From: Geomonas limicola
GTDB taxonomy: Bacteria; Desulfobacterota; Desulfuromonadia; Geobacterales; Geobacteraceae
NCBI RefSeq assembly: GCF_014193675.1
Contig: NZ_BLXZ01000003.1
Coordinates: 620,001-684,000, forward strand
Direction: 5' to 3'
DNA length: 64,000 bases
A program made the position numbers and the translations under genes. Below, one piece after another: positions 1 to 9,567 of the stretch (position 1 is the first letter of the stretch; every line of letters starts with the position of its first letter). The notes under the pieces are model-generated. The model saw nothing but the letters and a program-made list of their open reading frames with translations. It did no database searches and was not told the DNA's origin.

Positions 1-2209
1 CCAGTGCAGGCTGCACCGTTTCCGGCTGGGCGGGAGCCTCGGCCGGCGCAGCAGCGGCGCTGCCGGAAGCCTCGCCGACCGCTTTCTTCTTGCGGCGCGG
101 GCGCTTCTTGGCCTTCCCTTCTCCAGAGTCGTGGGCGGCTTCCTCACCAGCGGCGGGTACCGTCTCGGCCGGTGCGGCGGATTCCGCTAGAGCTCCGTGC
201 TCCGGGAGGGCCGCGCCATCGTGGGCCGCATCGTGCCCTTTGCCCCGCCGTCTCTTGCGGCGCCGCTTCTTCTTCGCTTCGGGGTGTGCCTCGCCGAGAG
301 CGCTCTCGTGCAGTTCCGTCTCGGAGCCCTCGCCGGCAGGCTCGGCGGGCTCGGCAGCCGAAACGGCTTCAGCGGCTGCCAGCGCGAGTTCGCTTTCGAC
401 GGTCACCTCGCCGGTCGACGGAGTGGACTCTGCCGCCCCCCCTTTGCGCTTGCGCTTGCGACGACGCTTCTTCTTGTGCTCTTCGTGCTCGCCTTCGAGC
501 GAGGTCAGCACCTCGAGCTCCTCTGCGGCCCCTTCGGGAGCAGCCAGGGTCTCCTCAAGAGCCGGCGGTGTCTCCAGCGAGCTTTCGAGGACGGCCTCGG
601 GCTCGGCCGGTGCCTTCCCTTTTTTCTTCTTCTTTTTGCGGCCGTCGCCGGCCTCGGCCTGGACGGCCTCTTCCTTGGCGGCACGCGGCATGGCCCTCTC
701 GGGAAGCTCCTCCTGCGGGAGCTTCTCGCGCTTGACGAGCTCGAGCTCCATCTGGTTCAGGAGGTAGGACGGCTTCCCTTTCACCGTCACCTCGATGTCG
801 TAATCGCTCTCGATCTGGGAGAGCTCATGGCGTTTGCGGTTCAAGAGGTAGTAGGCGACCTCCAGCGGCAGGCTGCCGATCACCTCGCCGATGGTCCCCT
901 TGGCGGCGGCCGCGTGCACCTTGCGCAGGAAGGAGAGCGCCATCGCCTCGACCGACTTCACCTTGCCGCGCCCGTCGCAGTGCGGACACTCGAGGGTACT
1001 GGCCTGGTTCAGGGTCTGGCGGATGCGCTGGCGGGACATCTCCAGAAGGCCGAACTCGGAGATCCGGGAGACGTTCACCCTGGCCTTGTCGGCCTTGAGG
1101 GCGCTCTTGAGGGTTTTCTCGACCTCGGCGTTGTGCTTTCTATCCCGCATGTCGATGAAGTCGATGACGATGAGACCGCCCAGGTCGCGCAGCCTGAGCT
1201 GGCGCGCGGCCTCTTCGGCGGCTTCCAGGTTGGTCTTGAAGGCGGTGTCCTCGACCCCTTTCTCGCCGGTGGACTTCCCGGAGTTGACGTCGATGGAAAC
1301 GAGGGCTTCGGTGGGCTCGATGAAGATGGAGCCGCCGGACTTGAGCGGCACCTTTTTTTCGTAGATCAGGTCGATCTGCTCCTCGAGCTGGTAGCGGGAG
1401 AAGATCGGGCGTTTCTCCTGGTGCATCTTGACCAGTTTCTCGAATTTCGGGTCGATCTCCTTCAGGCAGTCACGGACGTCCTTGAAGACCTCCTTGCTGT
1501 CCACCAGGACCTCGTCGATGTCGGCGGAGAAGTAGTCGCGGATGGTGCGGATGATGAGCGCGGACTCCTGGTAGATCATCCCGGCCCCCTTCATGGCGGC
1601 CCCCTTCTCGCGGACCCCTTCGTAGAGGGCGATCAGGTTATCCAGGTCCTTTTGCAGTTCGTCGCGGGTGCGCCCCATCGCCTCGGTACGGATGATGTAG
1701 CCATACCCCTCGGGGATGGTCATCTCGGCGATGATCTCCTTGAGCTTCTTGCGCTCCCCCTCCCCCTCCACCTTGCGGGAGATGCCGGCCGAGTCGCTTC
1801 CCGGCATGAGCACCATGTAGCGCCCCGGCAGCGAGATGTAGGTGGTCAGAGCCGAACCCTTGTTGTCGCGCTCCCCTTTCTCGACCTGCAGCACCAGTTC
1901 CTGGCCGCGGCGCAGCACTTCCTGGATGCGCGGGCGGCGGTGCTGGTCCTCGGGGATGTCCTCGCGCCACTTCCAGTTCTCCGGGTGCAGCTCGCCCATC
2001 TGCAAAAAGCCGAGCTTCTTGAGCCCGACATCCACGAAGGCCGCTTGCAGCCCCGGTTCCACGCGAACCACGACACCTTTGTAGATGTTGCCGCGGATCT
2101 GTTCATTGCCGGCGATCTCGATATCCAGATCGACCAGGCGTCCGTCCTCCACGATCGCTACCCTGGCCTCTTCGGCGTGCAGCGCGTTGATGAGCATCTT
2201 TCTCGACAT
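1..2209 (-). CDS. Ribonuclease E/G family endoribonuclease (3' end outside window)
   Basis: This is an Rne/Rng family RNase, a single-strand endoribonuclease of rRNA/mRNA processing in the cytoplasm. The ATG at 2209 gives a protein beginning MSRKMLINALHAEEARVA and follows an AAGGAAAGGAAG ribosome site. The frame stays open to base 1, so at least 736 codons are present and the C-terminus is missing. The order is an N-terminal S1-like region (GNIYKGVV, ..AAFVDVGL), then the catalytic DNase I-like part with SIDVNSG and VIDFIDM, then the zinc-link CPHCDGRG. The last ~200 residues are low complexity, alternating Ala/Glu stretches with Lys/Arg blocks such as KKKKKKG and KKRRRRKR. That resembles the disordered tails of long RNase E proteins rather than compact RNase G, so either name is possible. 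It is transcribed from a leader with an extended -10 promoter at 2507-2515. Confidence 0.93.
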   Translation of the reverse strand, partial: MSRKMLINALHAEEARVAIVEDGRLVDLDIEIAGNEQIRGNIYKGVVVRVEPGLQAAFVDVGLKKLGFLQMGELHPENWKWREDIPEDQHRRPRIQEVLRRGQELVLQVEKGERDNKGSALTTYISLPGRYMVLMPGSDSAGISRKVEGEGERKKLKEIIAEMTIPEGYGYIIRTEAMGRTRDELQKDLDNLIALYEGVREKGAAMKGAGMIYQESALIIRTIRDYFSADIDEVLVDSKEVFKDVRDCLKEIDPKFEKLVKMHQEKRPIFSRYQLEEQIDLIYEKKVPLKSGGSIFIEPTEALVSIDVNSGKSTGEKGVEDTAFKTNLEAAEEAARQLRLRDLGGLIVIDFIDMRDRKHNAEVEKTLKSALKADKARVNVSRISEFGLLEMSRQRIRQTLNQASTLECPHCDGRGKVKSVEAMALSFLRKVHAAAAKGTIGEVIGSLPLEVAYYLLNRKRHELSQIESDYDIEVTVKGKPSYLLNQMELELVKREKLPQEELPERAMPRAAKEEAVQAEAGDGRKKKKKKGKAPAEPEAVLESSLETPPALEETLAAPEGAAEELEVLTSLEGEHEEHKKKRRRKRKRKGGAAESTPSTGEVTVESELALAAAEAVSAAEPAEPAGEGSETELHESALGEAHPEAKKKRRRKRRRGKGHDAAHDGAALPEHGALAESAAPAETVPAAGEEAAHDSGEGKAKKRPRRKKKAVGEASGSAAAAPAEAPAQPETVQPAL

Positions 2210-2506
2210 ATGTCTCTTCTTCCTTTCCTTTGGCGGCCGCCCGCGCCGCGAAGAGGTACTCATTCGCGCGCCCCGGCCCCGAGATGGTATTTCCTGACCA
2301 GCTTCGGTTTGCTGCACGGGATCTCGTCCTCATGAAGAGGCCGGACTCCCCGCCCCGGCCCCGGCTCTCGTTTTCGAGAGGGTGCCTGGGAGCAAAACCT
2401 GCGAGCCAGTCAGTCAATTCGTGGTGCCGGCGGTCCCGATGAACCGCCGGGTGCTTCTATATGCAGCCCCTACCCAGGGGTTGTCATAGCTAATGAAAAC
2501 CGAGTG

Positions 2507-2515
2507 ATTATAACA
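2507..2515 (-). promoter_or_regulatory. Extended -10 promoter for the RNase E/G gene
   Basis: On the minus strand the sequence TGTTATAAT is a perfect extended -10 element. There is no good -35 hexamer 17 bases upstream. Transcription would start near 2500, leaving a leader of about 290 bases before the ATG at 2209. Long autoregulatory leaders are known for E. coli rne; a similar role here is inference only. Confidence 0.55.
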
Positions 2516-2987
2516 GAGTTTATCTCGGTAGCACATAAAAAAGAACAGGTTACGCAGAGCAGCGTACCATTTGGACCGAAAGGTTGCCACTTTCATTGGT
2601 GCACCCCCAGGAAGGGACGCAGAGTTATCTCGTCATTTCAGCATCTTAGCAGGCGACACTGGAAAGGCGTTTCGAGGCGGCGGTACGACGCCACAAAGAC
2701 ACGGAGGGTACGGAGAGAGGATAAAAAAACGGTTCCGACTCCATAGAAGCGATAGGCTCTCGAGGCTTAGAATCATCCTACCCACAAGGCAAATCCCCCC
2801 AGTCCCCTCCTTTTTCAACGTGGGGAACCAAGTAGCACGTTTGCTGACTGAAGATACCCCTTCCCGGATAAAGGGTCCAGGGCCCGACACGTTTTCCCGT
2901 GCAACCGACCGGCTGTTCTAATTATGATTTTGTACCGTGGGGCTTTTATGGTATTTTGCCGGCGTTCGGCTGCTACGAGGAAAGCCC
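2516..2987. other. Gene-free region with degenerate repeat debris
   Basis: No gene is supported here. The stretch holds fragments of dispersed-looking sequence: a 'ccacaaagacacggagg' type segment near 2690-2710, and an 'aaatccccccagtcccctcc' type segment near 2790-2812 followed by a weak complement 'gtgggga' at 2819-2825. Short open frames on both strands have no ribosome site or recognisable protein content. Confidence 0.5.
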
Positions 2988-3476
2988 ATGCACGACATAA
3001 GGATCGATACCACGCCGCTTAACCCGATCTACCTGGAGATGGGTGCCGCAGTGCAGGACGCACAGCGGCTCGAGCTCTCCATCTCCTGCATCGTTACCCT
3101 GCTCATCGAACTGGGGGGCGGGACCCTGAGCGAGCGCGAGTTTAACGGCTACATGGAGAACCTGGGGGCCCAGACGCTGGGGCGGCTCATCGAGGAGATC
3201 AAGCTGAAGGTGGGCTTCACCGACGAGGCGGTCGACACCCTGCGCAGGGCCCTCAAGGCGCGCAACTTCCTGGTGCACCGGTTCTACAACGACCGTTCCG
3301 ACCTGCTCTTCAACCAGCCGGGCCGGGAGCGGGCACTCGGGGAGATCCGTCAGAAACGCCGGCAGATCAACGACGCGAAGACCATGCTCGACCCGGTGCT
3401 GAACGACCTGGTCCGCCTGAAGGGGATCGACGTCGACCAGTTCCGCTTCCACGCGATGAGCCGGTTCGAACACTAA
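2988..3476 (+). CDS. Hypothetical protein with a HEPN-like RxxxxH motif
   Basis: A 162-residue soluble, largely helical protein with no signal peptide or membrane segment. The ATG at 2988 is preferred over an upstream GTG at 2937 because GAGG lies seven bases ahead of it. I do not recognise a named family. Near residue 100 it has ARNFLVHRF, which fits the R-N-x3-H signature at the active site of HEPN-domain RNases, set in a helix and followed by a charged helix rich in Arg and Gln. HEPN membership is therefore a suggestion from one motif, not an assignment. It lies ten bases upstream of the DUF2721 gene and probably shares its transcript. No antitoxin-like partner is adjacent. Confidence 0.75.
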   Translation: MHDIRIDTTPLNPIYLEMGAAVQDAQRLELSISCIVTLLIELGGGTLSEREFNGYMENLGAQTLGRLIEEIKLKVGFTDEAVDTLRRALKARNFLVHRFYNDRSDLLFNQPGRERALGEIRQKRRQINDAKTMLDPVLNDLVRLKGIDVDQFRFHAMSRFEH

Positions 3477-3485
3477 AGGAGCACC

Positions 3486-4052
3486 ATGACAGCAGCCCCC
3501 CAGTGTCACCCGCGCCGGAAAATGGCAGCACTCCTCAGCGCCGCACTCCTGGCCCTCCCCCAGAGTTCCTGGGCCATCCAGGTGCGCGAGTTCCAGAACG
3601 TCGGCGCCGTGGCACACGTGATCCAGCTCTCGGTCGCGCCGGTCTTCCTGCTTACCGCCATCGGCACCATGCTGAGCGTGATGACCAGCCGCCTGGGGCG
3701 GATCATCGACAGGGCCCGGGTACTGGAGGGGAAACTGGAGAACGCACCCGACCACTCGGTGCCGCACCTGCACGCCTACCTCGCCACCCTCTCCCGGCGC
3801 GCCGACCTGATCGGGCGAGCCATCACCCTGTGCACCAGCACCGCCGTGGTGGTCTGCACGGTGATCGCGCTCTTGTTCGTCGGCGACTTCCTGCGCTACG
3901 ACATGTCGCTTCCCGTGGCGCTCATGTTTATCCTGGGGATGATCCTGTTTGTCCTGGGTCTCTTGAATTTCCTGCGCGAGATCTTCATCGCCAAGGCGAG
4001 CCTCAAGATCGGCCCGGGGACCCTGCGCCACGGCGCCAACGGAGGCGCCTAA
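3486..4052 (+). CDS. DUF2721 family membrane protein
   Basis: 188 residues. An N-terminal hydrophobic segment (residues ~12-30) is followed by the family's typical block ..VIQLSVAPVFLLTAIGTML.., then SRLGRIIDRAR. Two closely spaced C-terminal membrane helices fill roughly residues 115-165. DUF2721 proteins are small inner-membrane proteins of unknown function, common in proteobacteria. The start follows AAAGGAGCACC, nine bases after the stop of the preceding gene, so the two are probably cotranscribed. No catalytic residues can be named. Confidence 0.88.
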   Translation: MTAAPQCHPRRKMAALLSAALLALPQSSWAIQVREFQNVGAVAHVIQLSVAPVFLLTAIGTMLSVMTSRLGRIIDRARVLEGKLENAPDHSVPHLHAYLATLSRRADLIGRAITLCTSTAVVVCTVIALLFVGDFLRYDMSLPVALMFILGMILFVLGLLNFLREIFIAKASLKIGPGTLRHGANGGA

Positions 4053-4080
4053 CGCCCCTGCCACCCCGAGGAGGTGTTTT

Positions 4081-4863
4081 ATGCAGCACCCCGCAGCCGG
4101 CAGTCTCCCCGTCTTCGACAGCCACTTCCACATCGTCGACCGCCGTTTCCCCCTGGTAGCCAACCAGGGGTACCTCCCCGACGACTTCACCTGCAACGAC
4201 TACCGTGCGCGCACAACCGGCCTCAACCTCGTGGGTGGCGCCATCGTCTCCGGCTCCTTCCAGGCGCTGGACCAGAGCTACCTGCTGGACGCCCTGGCCA
4301 CCTTGGGTCCCGCCTTTGTCGGCGTCACCCAGCTGCCGGCTTCGGTGAGCGACGAGGAGCTTTTGCACCTGGACCGGGCGGGAGTGCGGGCGGTACGTTT
4401 CAACGTGAAGCGCGGCGGGTCGGAGGGGGTGGAGCACCTGGAGCGGATGGCCTTCAGGGTCCACGAACTGGTCGGGTGGCACGTGGAACTCTACATCGAT
4501 TCCCGCGAACTGGACGACCTGGCGACGACCCTCACCGGGCTGCCGTCGGTAAGCATCGACCACCTGGGGCTCTCCCGGGAGGGGTTCCCTACCCTGCTGA
4601 AGCTCGCAGAACTGGGGGTGCGGGTCAAGGCGACCGGGTTCGGCCGGGTGGATTTCGAGGTAAAAACGGCCCTGCGAGAACTTGCCGCGGCGAACCCGGC
4701 GGCGCTCATGTTCGGCACCGACCTCCCCTCGACCCGGGCACCGCGCCCCTACCAGGACCGGAATCTCGACACCGTGATCGAGGCGCTGGGAGAGGATCTG
4801 GCCCAAAAGGCCCTGGCGCTCAACGCGCTCGACTTTTACCGTCCGCGACTGCGCCGCGGCTGA
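4081..4863 (+). CDS. Amidohydrolase family TIM-barrel metal hydrolase
   Basis: 260 residues. The N-terminal VFDSHFHIVD supplies the HxH metal motif of the amidohydrolase-2 (DUF6282/LigW-like) group. Later family signatures are the IDHLGLS segment (metal His) near residue 160 and MFGTDLPSTR near residue 217 (catalytic Asp). This fits a predicted metal-dependent hydrolase or decarboxylase of small carboxylic compounds; the substrate cannot be read from sequence. A GAGGAGG ribosome site sits just upstream of the ATG. It follows DUF2721 by 28 bases on the same strand and is convergent with the DUF72 gene, 112 bases away. Confidence 0.88.
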   Translation: MQHPAAGSLPVFDSHFHIVDRRFPLVANQGYLPDDFTCNDYRARTTGLNLVGGAIVSGSFQALDQSYLLDALATLGPAFVGVTQLPASVSDEELLHLDRAGVRAVRFNVKRGGSEGVEHLERMAFRVHELVGWHVELYIDSRELDDLATTLTGLPSVSIDHLGLSREGFPTLLKLAELGVRVKATGFGRVDFEVKTALRELAAANPAALMFGTDLPSTRAPRPYQDRNLDTVIEALGEDLAQKALALNALDFYRPRLRRG

Positions 4864-4975
4864 GTCTTTTCCCGCTGCACCGGCACCGGTCCAGGCCCAT
4901 GCCGGTGTCGCGCAGGCGCTACCCAAGGCCAGGCAGGGTCGGCAGCGAGGCGCCACCCCGCCGCTCGCACCCCCG

Positions 4976-5692
4976 TTACCCATCCCCCGAGCCGGCCGCC
5001 AGTTCCAGGAGCTCATCGGCGAGCTGAGGCCCCTTCGCCTCCTCCTCGTGCTTGAAGAAGACAAAGACCTCACTCCAGCCGACCGACCGGATCCTCTCCA
5101 GCCACCCCTTCAACTGCACCGCGTCGTAGTCGGCTCGCCTGAGCCTCAGGTAACCCCAGGGGGCGCTCGCCAAGAGCGGCACCTCGAAATCGGTCTCGCC
5201 GTCTGCGACGCAGAGCGCAATCCCCTTGTCCCGCAACAGCGCGTAGACCTCCTCGTCGAGCCAGGAGCGGTGCCTGAACTCGAAGGCGACCCGGAAGTAG
5301 TTGAGGGGGACACTGCGCAGGAAGCCGCGCAGCAAGGGGAGATCCCTGGCGAAGTCGGGGGGGAGCTGGAAGAGCACCGGCCCCAGGCGCTCCCGGAGCA
5401 CGCCGGCCACACCGAGGAAATAGGAGACCGCCTCCTCGGTTTCGCGCAGTCGCTGCCAGTGGGTGATGCGCTGCGGCGCCTTCAGTGCGAAACGAAAGGA
5501 GGCGGGGACCTGGGCCGCCCACCCCTCCAGGAGCTCCGGCTTGGGCATCCGGTGGAAGGTGTTGTTGATTTCAACCGTGGCGAAGCGCTCCCCGTAGTAC
5601 TTCAGCATCTGCTTTTCCGGCAGGTCCTGCGGGTAGAAGGCCCCTTTCCACTGGGTATAGGAAAAACCGCTGGTGCCGACGTAGAGGTTCAT
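4976..5692 (-). CDS. DUF72 domain-containing protein
   Basis: 238 residues starting MNLYVGTSGFSYTQWKG, the characteristic opening of DUF72 (YecE-like) TIM-barrel proteins. The ATG at 5692 follows GGAGG at a good distance; an upstream in-frame start (5800) has no ribosome site and is rejected. Further family segments are VEINNTFHRMP, FRFALKAPQRITH, FQLPPDF and VFVFFKHEEEAKG. The function of DUF72 is not established. The gene is transcribed away from the histidine kinase, with about 280 bases between the two starts. Confidence 0.92.
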   Translation of the reverse strand: MNLYVGTSGFSYTQWKGAFYPQDLPEKQMLKYYGERFATVEINNTFHRMPKPELLEGWAAQVPASFRFALKAPQRITHWQRLRETEEAVSYFLGVAGVLRERLGPVLFQLPPDFARDLPLLRGFLRSVPLNYFRVAFEFRHRSWLDEEVYALLRDKGIALCVADGETDFEVPLLASAPWGYLRLRRADYDAVQLKGWLERIRSVGWSEVFVFFKHEEEAKGPQLADELLELAAGSGDG

Positions 5693-5972
5693 GGCGTACC
5701 TCCGGCTGTTTCCCGGCGACCTCGCAGCCTGCTCTCTGTGGTGAGCAGCCGGCATTCCGCAATGGCCTACCGGGAAAGAGATTGTAAGAAAAACCACCAC
5801 ATTTACTAAAGTATATGCTCAATCAACCGATACGGTAATGGCAATTATCTGCAGCGCTGGTGTCACGACGCCGGGATCCACCAGCGAGGGAAGCACTCAG
5901 AGCCCTCGGGATCCTGAATCAGCCGGCAAGAACACCGCTTCATCCAGATTTCCGCAAAGCGAGAAACAGACC

Positions 5973-8900
5973 ATGGGTACACGACACACATTCTGGTCCC
6001 TGGTTGCGGCCCTCATCCTGGCGGCGCTACTGGCGATCGCCCCGGGGGACGCCGCAGCCGCCTCTCCGGCAGGGCGCAAGCCGGTCGTACTGATTCTCAA
6101 CTCGTACAACATCGGCTACGACTGGTCCGACGACGAGTTCGCCGGGGTCCAGAAGGTCCTGGGAAACTCCCCCCTGCACCCTACCATCCTCATCGAGTAC
6201 CTCGATTCCAAGCGCTTCCCCGGCAAGACCCACTTCTCCCGCGAGGCCGATCTCCTGGCGGCCAAGTTCCGCAACGACCTGAAGCCGGACGTCATCCTGG
6301 CCATGGACAACGCGGCGCTCGAGTTCGCCACCAGGTACCGTCCGGCCATCTTCCCCGGCAAGAGCATCGTGTTCTGCGGGGTGAACGACTACGCCCCTGC
6401 CATGATCGCCGGGGAGAAAGGGATCACCGGCATCGCCGAAAACCACGACGTCACGGGGACGCTGGAGCTTGCCCTGCGCCAGTTCCCGGGGACCCGCGAG
6501 GTCCTGGCGGTGCACGACTATACCGACACCGGTCTCGCCATGCGCAACGAGATCCTCAAGGCTGCCCAGCGTTTTCCGAGCCTCAAGGTGATTTCGGCCC
6601 CGGAGCAGACCATTGAGCAGCTGCAGGAGCAACTCGGGAAACTGCGCGAGGGGCAACTCGTGGTGCTGCTCTCCTACGGCGCGGAGAAGTCAGGACGGAT
6701 CTTCACCCTGGGCGAGGCGGCGGAGCTGGTGACCAAGGCGGCACGGGTCCCGGTCTTCGCAACGCACGCACCGCACCTGGGACACGGGGTGGTCGGCGGC
6801 ATGATGATGGAGGGGCGGGCCCAGGGCGAGGTTGCGGCGCGGCTTGCCGAAGCGGTGCTGAAGGGAAAGCGGCCCGAACAGTACCCGGTCTTCACCGGGA
6901 AGATGTCGGCCCCCATGTTCGACTACCTCCAGCTGGAGCGGTTCGGACTCAACACCAAGAAGCAGGAGCTGCCGCCGGGGAGCAAGGTGATCAACACCCC
7001 CAGGTCGTTCTACCGGGTCAACAAGGCGCTGGTCTGGTCGAGCCTCGCCCTGATCGGGCTCCTGACCCTCGCCCTGGTCGCGGTGACCATCAACGCCCGG
7101 CGCCAGCTGGCGATCCGGGCCCTCGAGGAGGCGAACCACGCCTACCGGCACCTGCTGGACAGCGTGGCGGACGGCATCTACATCTTCGACTTCGAGGGGA
7201 CGGTCATCGAGGCCAACAGCGCGGCGCTGCACTACAGCGGCTTCTCGCGGCAGCAGCTCATCGGCCGAAGTATCGCCGATGTGGTGTCTCCCGAGTTGAC
7301 CCGCCTGGTGCCCGAACGCCTGGAGCAGATCGTCACCCGCGGCTATGCCCTGTACGAATCGTGCCACGTAAGCCAGGACGGCCAGGAGATCCCGGTCGAG
7401 ATCAATGCCCAGGTCGCCAAGTTCAGGGGCGAGCCGTGCATCATCAGCATCACCCGCGACATCACGATGCGCAAGCAGACCGAGCAGGAACTGCGCGTCC
7501 AGGCGGTCACCCTGGAGGGGGAGATCGCCGAGCGCCAGCAGGTCGAGGAGCAGCTGCGCCAGGAGCGCGACAACGTACGCTCCCTCTTCGACGCCGCCCC
7601 GGTCGGCATGATGCTGGTCGATCCGGAGTTCCAGGTGGTCGATACGAACTCGGCACTCACCCGCCTGATCGGCACCCCGGTGGAGCAGATCCTGGGACTG
7701 CAACCGGGGGTGGCCCTGGATTGCCGCCGGGTGGAGAGCGGCGGAAACTGCGGCCGCGCCGCGGACTGCTCGGCCTGCCGGCTGCGCAACTGCATCTCCG
7801 CCGCGCTGACCCGGGGGTCCGGCACCCAGGGAATCGAGGTGCAGCACATGCTCCTCAAGGGACACCCCTTCGAGCAGCTCTGGCTGCGCTTCAGCGTGGA
7901 GCCGGTCTCCTTCGACGGCAAGCGGCACGCGCTCGTCGCCATCGACGACGTAAGCCGCCAGCGCATCATGGAGGAGCAGATCCTCTCGGAAAAGGAGCGA
8001 CTGGCGGTGACCCTGGCCTCGCTCGGCGAGGGGGTGATCACCACCGACCCCGAGGGAGCCATTACCCTCATGAACCGGGCGGCACAGCAGCTGACCGGCT
8101 GGGACAGCGCGCAGGCACTCGGCAAGCCGCTCGTCACGGTGGTCCGGTTGCTGCGCAAGGCAAGCCGGGTCCCGATCGAGGGGCTGGAGCGGGTTGCCGA
8201 GCAGGAACTGGTGCTCGAGGCCGGCGGGCACGTGCTCCTGGTAACCGGCAACGGGCGCGAGTTGCACGTCACCGGGAGCATCGCGCCGATGCGCGACCTG
8301 GAGCAGCGCACCATCGGCCAGGTCCTGGTGCTGCGCGACATGACCGAGAAGCACGAGCTGGAAAACGAGCTGTTCCAGGCGAGGAAGCTGGAGTCCCTGG
8401 GGGTGCTGGCGGGGGGATTGGCCCACGACCTCAACAACCTTTTGACCGCCATCATCGGCAACATCTCCATCGCCGAGGTGAAGGCGCGCGGCAACACCGA
8501 GCTGCAGCCCTTTTTGTCCCGCGCCCTCAAGGCTTCCGAGCGCACCGGCGACCTCACCCACCAGCTTTTGACCTTCGCCAAGGGGGGCGCCCCGGTCAAG
8601 AAGGTCACCTCGCTGCAGCACATCGTGAAAGATTCCGCCGAGTTCGCCCTGCGCGGCTCCAACATCCGCTGCGAGTACGAGATCCCCGAGCAGCTCTACC
8701 CGGTGGCGGTCGACGTGGGGCAGATGAGCCAGGTGATCAACAACCTGGTGATCAACGCCAAGCAGGCCATGCCGGAGGGGGGGATTCTGACCATCAGCAT
8801 GGAGAACCTGTCGCTCTACAGCATGGGGGGGGGGCGCCCGGGGCGCTACGTCCGGGTGCAGGTGCGGGACCAGGGGGTCGGGATCCCGGCCGAGCACCTG

Positions 8901-9494
8901 GAGCGCATCTTCGACCCCTACTTCACCACCAAGAAGACCGGCAACGGCCTGGGGCTCGCCTCGGTGCACGCCATCATCGCCAAGCACGACGGTGCGCTGA
9001 AGGTGGAGTCGACCGTGGGTGTCGGCACGGCCTTCTCCTTTGTCCTTCCCGCGAACCTCGGCGGGACCGAGGTCGCCGAACCAGTCGATGAGGGGGCCTT
9101 CCGGGACAGCGGGCGGGTGCTGGTGATGGACGACGACCCGACCATCATCGAGACCCTCGGAGAGATGCTGCGACTCATCGGCTACGAGGTGGTGACCTGT
9201 GAAGACGGGCGCAGCGCGATCCGGTTGTTCCGGGAGGCGGCGGCCCAGGGGGATCCCTTCAAGCTGGCCCTGATGGATCTGACCATTCCGGGGGGACTGG
9301 GAGGAGAACAGGCGACCCGCGAGCTGATCCGGGATTTCCCGGAGGCGAAGATCGTGGTGGCAAGCGGCTACAGCGATTCGGCGGTGATGGCGGACTACGC
9401 AGCACACGGCTTCTGCGCCGCCATTGCCAAACCCTACACGATTAGCGTGGTGTCGGAGGTGCTGCGTAACCTGAACCTGCCGGCGGCGGCGTGA
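5973..9494 (+). CDS. Hybrid sensor histidine kinase with periplasmic ABC-substrate-binding sensor
   Basis: 1173 residues if it starts at ATG 5973 (MGTRHTFWSL); an earlier in-frame ATG at 5838 would add a tail that hides the signal peptide. Order: signal peptide (1-30); a periplasmic ABC_sub_bind-like domain (~35-345); one membrane helix (~351-374); three PAS domains (~385-500, 535-670, 676-795), the second with a Cys-rich insert (CGRAADCSACRLRNC); HisKA with GLAHDLNNLL (phospho-His ~816); an ATPase with NNLVINAKQAMPEGG and GNGLGLASV; and a C-terminal receiver (~1046-1165) with DDDP, phosphoacceptor Asp in LMDLTIPGG, and KPY. It should autophosphorylate and relay internally in response to a periplasmic ligand. 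No DNA-binding regulator is adjacent, so the output is unknown. Confidence 0.93.
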   Translation: MGTRHTFWSLVAALILAALLAIAPGDAAAASPAGRKPVVLILNSYNIGYDWSDDEFAGVQKVLGNSPLHPTILIEYLDSKRFPGKTHFSREADLLAAKFRNDLKPDVILAMDNAALEFATRYRPAIFPGKSIVFCGVNDYAPAMIAGEKGITGIAENHDVTGTLELALRQFPGTREVLAVHDYTDTGLAMRNEILKAAQRFPSLKVISAPEQTIEQLQEQLGKLREGQLVVLLSYGAEKSGRIFTLGEAAELVTKAARVPVFATHAPHLGHGVVGGMMMEGRAQGEVAARLAEAVLKGKRPEQYPVFTGKMSAPMFDYLQLERFGLNTKKQELPPGSKVINTPRSFYRVNKALVWSSLALIGLLTLALVAVTINARRQLAIRALEEANHAYRHLLDSVADGIYIFDFEGTVIEANSAALHYSGFSRQQLIGRSIADVVSPELTRLVPERLEQIVTRGYALYESCHVSQDGQEIPVEINAQVAKFRGEPCIISITRDITMRKQTEQELRVQAVTLEGEIAERQQVEEQLRQERDNVRSLFDAAPVGMMLVDPEFQVVDTNSALTRLIGTPVEQILGLQPGVALDCRRVESGGNCGRAADCSACRLRNCISAALTRGSGTQGIEVQHMLLKGHPFEQLWLRFSVEPVSFDGKRHALVAIDDVSRQRIMEEQILSEKERLAVTLASLGEGVITTDPEGAITLMNRAAQQLTGWDSAQALGKPLVTVVRLLRKASRVPIEGLERVAEQELVLEAGGHVLLVTGNGRELHVTGSIAPMRDLEQRTIGQVLVLRDMTEKHELENELFQARKLESLGVLAGGLAHDLNNLLTAIIGNISIAEVKARGNTELQPFLSRALKASERTGDLTHQLLTFAKGGAPVKKVTSLQHIVKDSAEFALRGSNIRCEYEIPEQLYPVAVDVGQMSQVINNLVINAKQAMPEGGILTISMENLSLYSMGGGRPGRYVRVQVRDQGVGIPAEHLERIFDPYFTTKKTGNGLGLASVHAIIAKHDGALKVESTVGVGTAFSFVLPANLGGTEVAEPVDEGAFRDSGRVLVMDDDPTIIETLGEMLRLIGYEVVTCEDGRSAIRLFREAAAQGDPFKLALMDLTIPGGLGGEQATRELIRDFPEAKIVVASGYSDSAVMADYAAHGFCAAIAKPYTISVVSEVLRNLNLPAAA

Positions 9495-9540
9495 CGACTA
9501 CTGCTCAGTAGCGATAGTCTCGCTGCTGTTGGCGTTCCGG

Positions 9541-9560
9541 CGGGAACCCGGCGGTTCCCG
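9541..9560. terminator. Hairpin between convergent genes
   Basis: A perfect 8-bp inverted repeat (CGGGAACC, loop CGGC, GGTTCCCG) lies between the kinase stop at 9494 and the stop of the convergent NTF2-like gene at 9568. It lacks a clear U-run, so termination is a guess from position. Confidence 0.35.
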
Positions 9561-9567
9561 CGGCGTT

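Noticed and set aside
197..2335. 712-codon open frame on the plus strand
   Set aside because: It is antisense to the RNase E/G gene, whose minus-strand frame has clear catalytic and zinc-link motifs; the plus-strand product has none.
5825..5860. Sigma-54 promoter before the histidine kinase
   Set aside because: 'tggcaattatctgca' has the right elements but the GG-GC spacing is one base short.
6690..9407. 905-codon open frame on the minus strand
   Set aside because: It is the reverse-frame shadow of the histidine kinase in GC-rich DNA; it has no family features or ribosome site.
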